From positions 4,686,001-4,750,000 of the forward strand of contig NZ_AP019400.1 in the NCBI RefSeq assembly GCF_004295585.1: a stretch of 64,000 nt of DNA. The letters are read 5' to 3'. The translations under genes were made by a program, and so were the position numbers. Under the pieces are notes generated by a model that was given only the letters and a program-made list of their open reading frames with translations, was not told where the DNA came from and did not search any database. How positions within the stretch are numbered: position 1 is the stretch's first letter; each line of letters opens with the position of its first letter. Origin of the DNA: Cohnella abietis. Its GTDB lineage: Bacteria > Bacillota > Bacilli > Paenibacillales > Paenibacillaceae. Shown one piece after another: positions 44,827-53,283 of this stretch.

Positions 44827-47061
44827 CTATTCCAGCAAACCCATCTCGATGCAAATATTTACCGACAATCTCTTAACGATGGACGCGAACCGAATTTCGA
44901 CGCTATCGCCATCCACTTCTATAATTTCACCGTTACCGAACACGCGATGCTGCACTTTTTTTCCAACTGCAAATTGTGTAATTTCCTTAAAGGCATTGGG
45001 ATTATAAGGGTGCTCCTGCTTCTTAACCGTACGCGCCCTCTTTCCAGCTGGCTTACTAGGAATTTCTTTAGGTGGATCCTGAATGTTGCTTACTTCCGTC
45101 ACGAATTGCGATTGTCGGACATTCTCGCCATCCTTCTTCTTGTAGGAAAGCAGCTCAAGCCCGCTTTTGGCTCTAGTCATCCCAACATAGAACAGACGAA
45201 CCGCCTCTTCCATTTCCATATGCTGACCTTTCTCGAATTTCTTGTTGTCATCATTGGAAGGAATAACCCCCTCAACCAGATCAATCATATAGACGTGCTT
45301 AAACTCCAAGCCTTTAGAGCTGTGAAGAGTGGATAACGTCACTGCACTACCATTTTTATTGTACTTTGAGTCCTTCATGTTCTTTTCTAGAAATTTCAGT
45401 CGTTTGGCGAATTGCTCCATCGTATCCAGAGGCTCCGCAATTTCCTCCAACGTATTCAGAATTCCGACGAGATACTCCTTGCGAAATCCTAATCGCTCAC
45501 ACATTTTCTCGATCGCTTTATCGTACCCGAGCTTATCTCTGATCGTCTGAATGGCCGCAAGTGGCTTTGCCCCCTGCATCTGAATAAGTGTTTCTTTACC
45601 ATTCTGGATCTGCTTAATTTGGTACTCTTGCAGGGGGACATGCTGAAGTAGGGTGTCGAATACGGATTCGCCTACTTCCAGCTCCATTAGCTTCGCCATC
45701 TGCTGTTTGGTGATGTAACCATTGAATTTGGTATGGATTTTCTCTAAAATGTCCGGTCGCTTGTCATTAAAGGTCATCCGCATAAAATTCAACATATCCT
45801 CAACAACCCAGTGGGAGAAAAACCGATTGTCTCCGTCCTTCATATAGAAAGGAATTCCTGCACGATCCAACGCATTCATAAGCATAATAGAGGAGGAGTT
45901 ATTGCGATACAGCACAGCTATCTCATCCAGGTTAGCTTTGTCAGCGATTTTCTCGACCACGTATTTCGCCTGATATCGATAGTCCGGCAAGTCTGTAATC
46001 GTTATAGGACTGTGCTTTTCATTTAGTGTGAACATATTTTTGTCGTACCGATTTTTATTGCGTTTAATAAAACGGTTCGCTACGTCCACAATGTCGGGAG
46101 AGGAACGATAGTTTTGCTCCATTTTCAGCAGGGCTGCATGGGGATATATTTGTTTGAAATCGAGCAAATATTGCGGCTCGGCCGCACGCCATGCATAGAT
46201 GCTTTGGTCATCATCCGCAACGACACACAGGTTCCCATGCTCTCGAACGAGCTTCTCAATAATGGCATGCTGAACGAGCGACGTATCCTGGCTTTCATCC
46301 GTCAGCACATAGTCGAATCTCCCCTGATACTTTCGCAGAAGAGAGCGATCCTTCGTTAGTGCATCATTAGCAATTGTGAGCATATCATCGTAATCTAATA
46401 GCAATTGGGCAGTGCCTGACTGCTTGAATCGCTCGTATTCCTTAAAAATAGCTTCCGCTTTTGGCACATCACATTTGACTTCTGATAGCTTGTCCATTGA
46501 AATCAGCTTGTTCTTAATAAAGCTAATATAGCTGGTGAGGTCTTCCATCTGATCGTCAGTCAGGTTATCGTTATTCACCTTTTTATATAGATCCCGCAGT
46601 ATTCTTTGCTTGTGTAAGGGTGTGCCCTCGTGCAAAACATCGCCCTGACCAGCCGACTCCGTAGTCTTCTCAATCATCTGGTATGGGGTATTCGTTTTAT
46701 GAAAATGGTTCCTTACAACCTCGAAGGCGAAGCTATGAATCGTGGAAAAGTCGACAGAGCTACCGATGTGATTGGGAAAAAACCGATTGAATCGCTCCCT
46801 CATGTCCTGAGCAGATGCCCGACTGAATGTCACAGCCTTAATCCGAGAAGGGCTTACGTTCTTCTCCTCGATAAGATAACCGATTCGCATAATAAGTGTC
46901 GTTGTTTTACCTGATCCGGGAGAAGCAAGCACTAGCAATGCTCCTTCGGTATGGGTTACCGCTTGCCTTTGAACCTCATTAAGCTCGACTTGTAGCTCGT
47001 CACGTTTACGTGTAAAAAAATCAATACCGTCTTTCAATTTCAAATTCCCTTTCATATACAA
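44827..47061 (-). CDS. UvrD/PcrA-like superfamily 1 DNA helicase
   Basis: 744 residues. SF1A motifs in order: LVLASPGSGKTTTL (I), TFSRASAQDMRERF (Ia), DESQDTSLVQ (II), ADDDQSIYAWRAA (III), QNYRSSPDIV (IV), TLHSSKGLEFKHVYMIDLVEG (V, shortened here: TLHSSKGLEFKHV), YVGMTRAKSGL (VI). A C-terminal Tudor-like tail GKKVQHRVFGNGEI is found in UvrD/PcrA and related enzymes. It unwinds DNA 3' to 5'. Length suits an accessory UvrD paralogue rather than PcrA proper. The start may be at 47061 or two codons later; no strong SD is seen. Monocistronic, ending tail to tail with the exporter. Confidence 0.92.
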   Translation of the reverse strand: MYMKGNLKLKDGIDFFTRKRDELQVELNEVQRQAVTHTEGALLVLASPGSGKTTTLIMRIGYLIEEKNVSPSRIKAVTFSRASAQDMRERFNRFFPNHIGSSVDFSTIHSFAFEVVRNHFHKTNTPYQMIEKTTESAGQGDVLHEGTPLHKQRILRDLYKKVNNDNLTDDQMEDLTSYISFIKNKLISMDKLSEVKCDVPKAEAIFKEYERFKQSGTAQLLLDYDDMLTIANDALTKDRSLLRKYQGRFDYVLTDESQDTSLVQHAIIEKLVREHGNLCVVADDDQSIYAWRAAEPQYLLDFKQIYPHAALLKMEQNYRSSPDIVDVANRFIKRNKNRYDKNMFTLNEKHSPITITDLPDYRYQAKYVVEKIADKANLDEIAVLYRNNSSSIMLMNALDRAGIPFYMKDGDNRFFSHWVVEDMLNFMRMTFNDKRPDILEKIHTKFNGYITKQQMAKLMELEVGESVFDTLLQHVPLQEYQIKQIQNGKETLIQMQGAKPLAAIQTIRDKLGYDKAIEKMCERLGFRKEYLVGILNTLEEIAEPLDTMEQFAKRLKFLEKNMKDSKYNKNGSAVTLSTLHSSKGLEFKHVYMIDLVEGVIPSNDDNKKFEKGQHMEMEEAVRLFYVGMTRAKSGLELLSYKKKDGENVRQSQFVTEVSNIQDPPKEIPSKPAGKRARTVKKQEHPYNPNAFKEITQFAVGKKVQHRVFGNGEIIEVDGDSVEIRFASIVKRLSVNICIEMGLLE

Positions 47062-47160
47062 CTAGAATAAGGATCAGCGGGGTCAATGTTCGACCGTCCC
47101 GCTGCGAGAATATAGGTAATCGCTAGGCTGCTTCCGCAGCTAGGATTTGCTTGTTTAATT

Positions 47161-47245
47161 TGTTTGTTCTATTTACTTGTTTGTTCTATTTACTTGTTTG
47201 TTCTATTTACTTGTTTGTTCTATTTACTTGTTTGTTCTATTTGCT
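47161..47245. repeat. Five tandem copies of a 17-bp unit
   Basis: The unit TGTTTGTTCTATTTACT is repeated five times without gap, the last with G for A near its end. The surrounding 47062-47346 is otherwise without a gene. The copy number may vary by slippage. It lies upstream of the helicase gene and could affect its promoter; no promoter consensus is evident inside. Confidence 0.93.
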
Positions 47246-47346
47246 TGTTCGGAATGTACTACTCATTGTATCCCCGATCTGCCCTTGGTGACAACCCATC
47301 GGAAGCGCTCCCTTGGCAGAGGTGGGGAGAGTGCTGGGTGTGACAA

Positions 47347-47392
47347 CAAAAGGTCGTGAACTCTACCTGCGTAGAATTTCACGACCTTTTCA
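47347..47392. terminator. Orphan hairpin terminator left of array B
   Basis: AAAAGGTCGTGAA pairs with TTCACGACCTTTT; TCTAC/GTAGA continues the stem inside. A and T runs flank both sides. No gene ends here, so it would stop a transcript coming through array B on the minus strand, or one from the left. Confidence 0.8.
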
Positions 47393-47399
47393 ATTTATA

Positions 47400-47445
47400 G
47401 CTATTTCTCCCACTCACTCAACCATTGGCGCTGTAACCAATAAAA
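47400..47445. repeat. Left border repeat of array B
   Basis: GCTATTTCTCCCACTCACTC followed by a stretch ending GGCGCTGTAACC and AATAAAA. It matches the right border at 48577 in the same orientation with scattered differences. It directly precedes the first 51-bp unit. Confidence 0.8.
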
Positions 47446-47446
47446 T

Positions 47447-48571
47447 AGCGGCTTGTAGCACACCGAACCTCGCTTTTCCACCATTTAGTCCGCTCACAGC
47501 GGCTTGCAACCCTCCAAATCCCGCTTTTTCCACCATTTAGTACGCTGGCAGCGGCTTGCAACCCTCCGAATCCCGCTTTTCCACCATTTAGTACGCTCAC
47601 AGCTGCTTGCAACCCTCCGAATCCCGCTTTTCCACCAATTAGTCCGCCCACAGCTGCTTGCCCCCCTCCAAATCCCGCTTTTCCACCATTTAGTACGCTG
47701 GCAGCGGCTTGCAACCCTCCAAATCCCGCTTTTTTCCACCATTTAGTCCGCTGACAGCGGCTTGCAGCTCACCGAACCTTGATTTCCGACCATTTAGTCC
47801 GATCACAGCGGCTTGCAGCACACCGAACCTCGCTTTTCCACCATTTAGTCCGCTCACAGCGGCTTGCAGCCCACCGAACCTCGCTTTTCCACCATTTAGT
47901 CCGCTGACAGCGGCTTGCAGCACACGAAACCTCGCTTTTCCACCATTTAGTCCGCTGACAGCGGCTTGCAGCCTACCGAACCTCGCTTTTCCACCATTTA
48001 GTCCGCTGACAGCGGCTTGCAGCACACGAAACCTCGCTTTTCCACCATTTAGTCCTCTCACAGCGGCTTGCAACACACCGAACCTCGATTTTCCACCATT
48101 TAGTACGCTGACAGCGGCTTGCAACCCTCCGAATCCCGCTTTTCCACCAATTAGTACGCTGACAACGGCTTGCAACACACCGAACCTCGCTTTTCCACCA
48201 TTTAGTCCGCTGACAGCGGCTTGCAGCACACGAAACCTCGCTTTTCCACCATTTAGTCCGCTGACAGCGGCTTGCAGCTCACCGAACCTCGCTTTTCCAC
48301 CATTTAGTCCGCTGACAGCGGCTTGCAACCCTCCGAATCTCGGTTTTCAACCAATTAGTACGCTGGCAGCGGCTTGCAACCCTCCGAATCCCGCTTTTCC
48401 ACCATTTAGTCCGCTGACAGCGGCTTGCAACCCTCCAAATCCCGCTTTTCCACCATTTAGTACGCTGGCAGCGGCTTGCAACCCTCCGAATCCCGCTTTT
48501 CCACCATTTAGTCCGCTGACAGCGGCTTGCAGCACACAAAACCTCGCTTTTCCACCATTTATTTAGTACGC
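47447..48571. repeat. Tandem array B: 22 units of 51 bp
   Basis: Units start AGCGGCTTGCA and end CCACCATTTAGTCCGCTGAC; most are exactly 51 bp, with extra Ts in units 2 and 6. Two subtypes exist: AACCCTCC with AATCCC, and AGCACACC with AACCTC. The junction of neighbouring units gives the hairpin CCGCTGACAGCGG, whose three-base loop varies (GAC, GGC, CAC) while most arms pair. Because 51 is divisible by three, long frames appear on both strands, but none has an SD or ATG start; I regard it as non-coding. Confidence 0.95.
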
Positions 48572-48576
48572 CCACT

Positions 48577-48625
48577 GCTATTGCTCCCTTTCACTCGACC
48601 AGGAAGCGCTGTAACAACAAATAAA
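48577..48625. repeat. Right border repeat of array B
   Basis: GCTATTGCTCCCTTTCACTC, then CGACCAGGAAGCGCTGTAAC and AAATAAAA. Direct repeat of the left border at 47400-47445, about 70 to 75 percent alike by eye. It merges into the terminator at 48620. Confidence 0.8.
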
Positions 48626-48665
48626 ACCCCCTTCCGAGCTCAAAGGCTCGAAAGGGGGTTTTATT
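48620..48665. terminator. Terminator of the rhamnoside operon, right of array B
   Basis: AATAAAACCCCCTTCCGAGC pairs with GCTCGAAAGGGGGTTTTATT around a six-base loop, a very strong stem with A/T ends. It lies four bases after the rhamnosidase stop codon (minus strand) and would also stop plus-strand transcripts leaving array B. Confidence 0.9.
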
Positions 48666-48669
48666 CGAT

Positions 48670-51414
48670 TTATTTTAATAGAAGAGAAACAAAGTGGTAC
48701 GTCCCAGAGCTTATTTCATAAACACACTGGTCACTCTCGCGGCTAACTAATGTGACGCCAGCAGCATCAGTCGCTAGTCCAGCCCCTTCCAGCACGTCTG
48801 TACCTTCCACAGAAGGAACATGTACTAACGCAGTTACGTTAGCTGGAACAGTTACCTCTAGCATAAACTCTCCGTTTAGCACCATCCAGCTTGTTGCTAC
48901 TGGACCGTATATAGAATCATAGGTGCAGCGTGCAGATGTTAAGCCGCCTTGAGGGCGCGGACGAATAAGTAGCTTACGGTAGCCCGGCTCAGAAGCCTCA
49001 CGATCGATGCCGCCGATGTTTCGGTACATCCATTCTCCTATCGAACCGAATGCAAAGTGGCACAATGAGTTCATCCCCGGATCCTGAAATCCGTTCTCCT
49101 CCGTCCAGCCGTCCCAGCGCTCCCATATCGTTGTCGCGCCTTGATTGACCGAATAAAGCCATGACGGATATTCCTCACGATTTAACAATCGGAAAGCAAG
49201 ATCAGAATGTCCCGAATCCGTTAACACATTCATCAAGGATTTCGTTCCATGGAAGCCCGTCGTTGCCATATCGCCCGCTTGCTCTATTTTCGAAACCAAT
49301 CTATCAATCGCCAATGGCCGCAAGCTCTCTGGAAGCAGCTCCATCTCTAGAGCCATCGCATACGCAGTCTGCGTGTCTCCTTTAATTCGTCCTTGCGCAT
49401 TAACGAATTGCTCTACGAACGCCTGACGAACTCGTTCAAATAAAGCCGCATAATTGTCGTGATCATCTTCCTCTTCAAGCACGCCTGCAATATCCGAGAG
49501 CAGCTTAGCATTATGGGCCATATACGCCGTGGAAAAAATATCGTAAGGAGTCGTGGAATGATGGCTGACCATTCTGCCGAACTCGGCTATAACCTCTTCG
49601 AACGGCCTCTCGTCTACAGATAACCAATCCCCGTATTGTGGAACGTCTCTTCGAATGCCATCGGGATGCTGCTTACGGTTGAATTCGACCCACTTCTTCA
49701 TCGATTCATAATGCTTACGTAATATTTTCTTATCTCCATACGTCTGGTACAAGCCCCATGCTACGATAATAGGTGCATCTGCCCAGCCTGCTGATGCCGT
49801 ATGTGTGTAGGTGAAGTCATTGTCAAATTCGGTCTTTGGTCCGAAAATAAATGGAGCGAAATCCGTGTATGCGCCAGTAGGCTGCTGTGCATCCTCTAAA
49901 TCAACGAGCCACTTTGCGAAAAATGCCGATACGTCCATATTAAAAGCAGCCGTACTCGCGAATATTTGCGCATCACCTGTCCAGCCATGACGCTCATCCC
50001 GTTGAGGACAGTCCGTCGGAACGCCCATGAAATTAGCGCGCTGAGTCCAGCGAATATTGTTCACAAGCTGATTGATCTGTGGATTAGAGGTTTCCAATTT
50101 ACCCGCTAGTGGCAAGTCAGAATGGACTACGATCCCCGTTACTTCAACAATATCGATTGGATCTCCACTTACCTCAACATATCGAAACCCATGATAGGTG
50201 AACGTAGGCTCAAATACTTCTAAGCCTCCACCTTTACAAATATAAGTATCTGTCTGACGAGCAAACCGTAGATTTTCTGTGTAAATTTCCCCGTTTGCAT
50301 CCAGTACCTCAGCAAACCTGAACGTGCAGCGCGTGCCCGCTTCACCAGTCAAGGCAATCCGAACCCATCCGGCTAACACTTGTCCGAGATCGATAATCGT
50401 CCTGCCGTCAGCTAGCAAACGTAAGCTTTCCGGCTTACGCTCCTCCGTTGCGCGGATTGTCCTAGACATCTGGGAGACAATCCACCCGCGGTAATCGTAC
50501 ATCACATCTACAGGTGTCCAAGCATCCTCTGCAAAGCCGACGTCATTCCAGCCCGGCATCTCTAGCCGGGCATCGACCGTCTCACCCATCTGCAAATCTG
50601 CAGAAACGATAGCCCCGAAGGATGCTTTCCATTGTGAATCCGTAACGATACTCTCGCGCGTTCCATCCTCATATTCCACATTTAACTGCAGCAGGAATGA
50701 CGGATCCATGCCATATTTTTGAAACCCATACATTCCAATATAGCCTGCATACCACCCTTGACCGAGAACGGCGCCCGCTGCGTTATCACCTTCTAGCAGC
50801 ATACTGGTCACATCGTAGGTTTGATATTGCACCCGCACGTGGTAGTCAGTCCACTCCGGTGAAAACACATCGTTCCCGACGCGTTTACCATTCAAGAATA
50901 ACCGGTATAAACCAAGTGCCGTCGCATAGACGGTTGCCCTCTTGACCGGCTTATTTACTTGAAATCCACGGCGTAAATATATATTCGGCTTTGGCTCTTC
51001 CTTAGTTGGTTTCCGATCATTTTTCCAACCAATCCATTGGCCTCTCCACTCGTCGCGTCCCAGCAGTCCCATCGACCAGCTAGCCGTTTCACTCCATGGT
51101 CCGGCAGCATCGTGCTCATCCCAAACCTGAACCTTCCAATACACGGCTTGCTCAGAAGCAAGCTCTTTACCCTCATATTCGATATGCTGCGATTCAGAAG
51201 ATGTAACCTTACCACTATCCCATAAATCGCCTTTAAGTTTATCAAGAGCTTCGGGTCTAGAGGCGACCAGAAGTCGGTAAGCCGACTGAGACGCTCCCCG
51301 ACGTGGGGACTCTACGATCCAACCGAGACGAGGCCGCACCACATCGATACCAAGTGGATTGTCCAAATATTCAGTGCGAAGACGCTCAGCTTTCAATGAT
51401 GTTAATAATTCCAC
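48670..51414 (-). CDS. Alpha-L-rhamnosidase, GH78
   Basis: About 914 residues from GTG 51414 (GGAGG eight bases upstream; the TTG 15 bases earlier lies inside that SD). N-terminal Ig-like and beta-sandwich domains come first (MDPSFLLQLNVEYEDGTRE region), then an (alpha/alpha)6 catalytic barrel with DCPQRDERHGWTGDAQ, which contains the acidic catalytic residues of GH78, and a C-terminal beta domain. No signal peptide, so it cleaves terminal rhamnose from imported glycosides in the cytoplasm. Last gene of the operon with the YesMN system and importer. Confidence 0.95.
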   Translation of the reverse strand: MELLTSLKAERLRTEYLDNPLGIDVVRPRLGWIVESPRRGASQSAYRLLVASRPEALDKLKGDLWDSGKVTSSESQHIEYEGKELASEQAVYWKVQVWDEHDAAGPWSETASWSMGLLGRDEWRGQWIGWKNDRKPTKEEPKPNIYLRRGFQVNKPVKRATVYATALGLYRLFLNGKRVGNDVFSPEWTDYHVRVQYQTYDVTSMLLEGDNAAGAVLGQGWYAGYIGMYGFQKYGMDPSFLLQLNVEYEDGTRESIVTDSQWKASFGAIVSADLQMGETVDARLEMPGWNDVGFAEDAWTPVDVMYDYRGWIVSQMSRTIRATEERKPESLRLLADGRTIIDLGQVLAGWVRIALTGEAGTRCTFRFAEVLDANGEIYTENLRFARQTDTYICKGGGLEVFEPTFTYHGFRYVEVSGDPIDIVEVTGIVVHSDLPLAGKLETSNPQINQLVNNIRWTQRANFMGVPTDCPQRDERHGWTGDAQIFASTAAFNMDVSAFFAKWLVDLEDAQQPTGAYTDFAPFIFGPKTEFDNDFTYTHTASAGWADAPIIVAWGLYQTYGDKKILRKHYESMKKWVEFNRKQHPDGIRRDVPQYGDWLSVDERPFEEVIAEFGRMVSHHSTTPYDIFSTAYMAHNAKLLSDIAGVLEEEDDHDNYAALFERVRQAFVEQFVNAQGRIKGDTQTAYAMALEMELLPESLRPLAIDRLVSKIEQAGDMATTGFHGTKSLMNVLTDSGHSDLAFRLLNREEYPSWLYSVNQGATTIWERWDGWTEENGFQDPGMNSLCHFAFGSIGEWMYRNIGGIDREASEPGYRKLLIRPRPQGGLTSARCTYDSIYGPVATSWMVLNGEFMLEVTVPANVTALVHVPSVEGTDVLEGAGLATDAAGVTLVSRESDQCVYEISSGTYHFVSLLLK

Positions 51415-51452
51415 TTTTACAGCCTCCAAACTTCTTAAATTTAACCGACCTC

Positions 51453-52277
51453 TTACCCTTTAACTCCTCCGGAGGCTACGCCTTCTAGCACCTTACCTGA
51501 GAATAGGAAGAACAAAATAAGAATCGGCACTGTCGCCATAACAGACCCTACCATCGCAAGATCGATATTGTACATCAGGTTATTCGTAAACTTCATTATC
51601 ATAAGAGGCAGCGTCTTTTTCGCTTCACTCTGCAGCATAATCAATGGTACGAAAAATTGGTTCCAAATTTGCACGGACATAATGATACAAATACTGAAAA
51701 TAACAGGGCTGGCAAGAGGGAACATCACTCGCATGAAGGTCGTCCATTCTCCAGCTCCATCGATTTTGGCAGATTCGTATAAATCGTTAGGCAGCTTCTC
51801 GAAAAAGGTTGTTAAGAGGAATACTGGCATCGATAATCCTGAGGCTAGGACGATAATAACTCCCCACTGTGAGTTAAGTAAGCCTACATCGCGGATAAGC
51901 AAGAAGATCGGAACAATGCCAAGCTGGACAGGAAACATAAGCCCAATTAGAAAATAGAGCAGCACCGTGTTCTTGAACCGAAATTTAAATTTACCGATAC
52001 CGTAAGCAACCATTGACGATAATAAAATGATAATGACTAGCGTTGCCACTAGAATCCAAGCGCTGTTAAAGAAATATCGAAGGAAGTCCGCTTGCACGAA
52101 CAATTTTTTGAAATTAGCGAAATTAAAAACATCAGGCCACCCAAATGTATTGGATAACAGTTCCTTTTTCGACCGGAAAGCCTGATAAGTCATATACCCT
52201 AAAACAAACAATGTGAAAGCAGAATAAAACCATAGGATAGTCGAGCTTATATACGATCTCTTTGGCTTTAAGTTCAT
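51453..52277 (-). CDS. Carbohydrate ABC importer permease, MalG type (rhamnoside locus)
   Basis: 274 residues, six hydrophobic segments, EAA loop YESAKIDGAGEWTTFMRVMFPL. SD GGAGG seven bases before the ATG. One base separates it from the upstream permease gene; the GH78 gene follows 38 bp on. With the binding protein and partner permease it imports the glycoside that GH78 then cleaves; the ATPase must come from elsewhere. Confidence 0.93.
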   Translation of the reverse strand: MNLKPKRSYISSTILWFYSAFTLFVLGYMTYQAFRSKKELLSNTFGWPDVFNFANFKKLFVQADFLRYFFNSAWILVATLVIIILLSSMVAYGIGKFKFRFKNTVLLYFLIGLMFPVQLGIVPIFLLIRDVGLLNSQWGVIIVLASGLSMPVFLLTTFFEKLPNDLYESAKIDGAGEWTTFMRVMFPLASPVIFSICIIMSVQIWNQFFVPLIMLQSEAKKTLPLMIMKFTNNLMYNIDLAMVGSVMATVPILILFFLFSGKVLEGVASGGVKG

Positions 52278-52278
52278 G

Positions 52279-53199
52279 TTAGTCCTCCGTCCTGCGGTAC
52301 GTCGTAATCACCTGAATGACCGCGACGAGAAATATAACGGCGAACATTACACAGGCAATTGTCGTTCCCATGCCCATTGCGTTCACATTCATCGTTCCTC
52401 CAACCGCGCTGTTATCTCCAAACGCGATCCGATAGAAGAATAGTGCCATTACGTCAACGCTACGATTAATCCCGCCTGATACGCCGCCTAAGATAAAGCT
52501 ATAGTCGAACATTGTCATGGCGAAAATATAAGTCAAAATTAGCATATTAAGCACCGTCGTCTTAATTTGTGGCAGTACGATGCTGAAAAATCTTCTCCAA
52601 TAGGAAGCACCCTCAAGCAACGCGGCTTCCATTACTTCGTTTGATATCATTTTCATTGCGCCCAGGAAAAAGATCATCCCAACGCCAATCCCTGACCAAG
52701 CGACCATAATCCAGACGATAAACATACCGAAATCCGGTAATCCCATCCATGGACGGGCCCATTCTCCCAGCCCCACTGCTTCTAGCAGCTTGTTAAATAC
52801 GCCGATATTACCATCGAAAATCAATGTACCCATAAATACGATAACCGGTGTTGCGATAAACTGTGGCGAGAAAATCATTGCCTGAAAAAAACGATGCCCT
52901 TTGATTCCACTATAGAGTAGATAGGCAATGTATAGCTGAGCCGGAAGAACCGCAAATGTATTAAGCAAAAATAGAAATACGCTGTGCTTAAAAGCTCCGG
53001 TCAATTGGGAGAACAGCTCTTTATTGCTGAATAGCTCAACATAGTTATCCAGTCCAATAAACTTTTTAACACCGATACCATCCCATTGGTTCAAACTGAT
53101 CTGGAATGCTGAGAAAATCGGATAAACCGAGAATACGCTGTACAAAATAAAGCCCGGCAAAATAAACCATAAAAAAGGCCGCTTCTTGAACCAAGTCAA
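52279..53199 (-). CDS. Sugar ABC importer permease, MalF/LplB type (rhamnoside locus)
   Basis: About 306 residues, six hydrophobic segments, EAA loop MEAALLEGASYWRRFFSIVL. A GTG at 53208 directly abuts GAGG; a TTG at 53199 has AGAGGG with suitable spacing, so 53199 is preferred. Second gene after the binding protein, separated from it by a stem-loop. Confidence 0.9.
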   Translation of the reverse strand: MTWFKKRPFLWFILPGFILYSVFSVYPIFSAFQISLNQWDGIGVKKFIGLDNYVELFSNKELFSQLTGAFKHSVFLFLLNTFAVLPAQLYIAYLLYSGIKGHRFFQAMIFSPQFIATPVIVFMGTLIFDGNIGVFNKLLEAVGLGEWARPWMGLPDFGMFIVWIMVAWSGIGVGMIFFLGAMKMISNEVMEAALLEGASYWRRFFSIVLPQIKTTVLNMLILTYIFAMTMFDYSFILGGVSGGINRSVDVMALFFYRIAFGDNSAVGGTMNVNAMGMGTTIACVMFAVIFLVAVIQVITTYRRTED

Positions 53200-53225
53200 C
53201 CGGAACACCCTCTTTGCTTGGAGAA

Positions 53226-53263
53226 ACGGTCAAGCAACGTCATCAATAACGCCACTTGACCGT
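53226..53263 (-). promoter_or_regulatory. Intercistronic stem-loop, second sugar importer
   Basis: ACGGTCAAG pairs perfectly with CTTGACCGT around a 20-base loop, without a U-tract. As in the first importer operon it lies between the binding-protein gene and the permease genes, fitting differential mRNA stability. Confidence 0.65.
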
Positions 53264-53283
53264 ACCCGAATTCTTGTATCTTA

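Noticed and set aside
24781..48571. CRISPR arrays
   Set aside because: The entire unit is repeated; there are no unique spacers of constant length and no cas genes in the window.
47418..48575. Long reading frames on both strands of array B, giving 17-residue repeats
   Set aside because: They follow from a 51-bp unit lacking stops. Frames exist on both strands, are broken by extra Ts, and start only at TTG/ATG inside repeats without SD.
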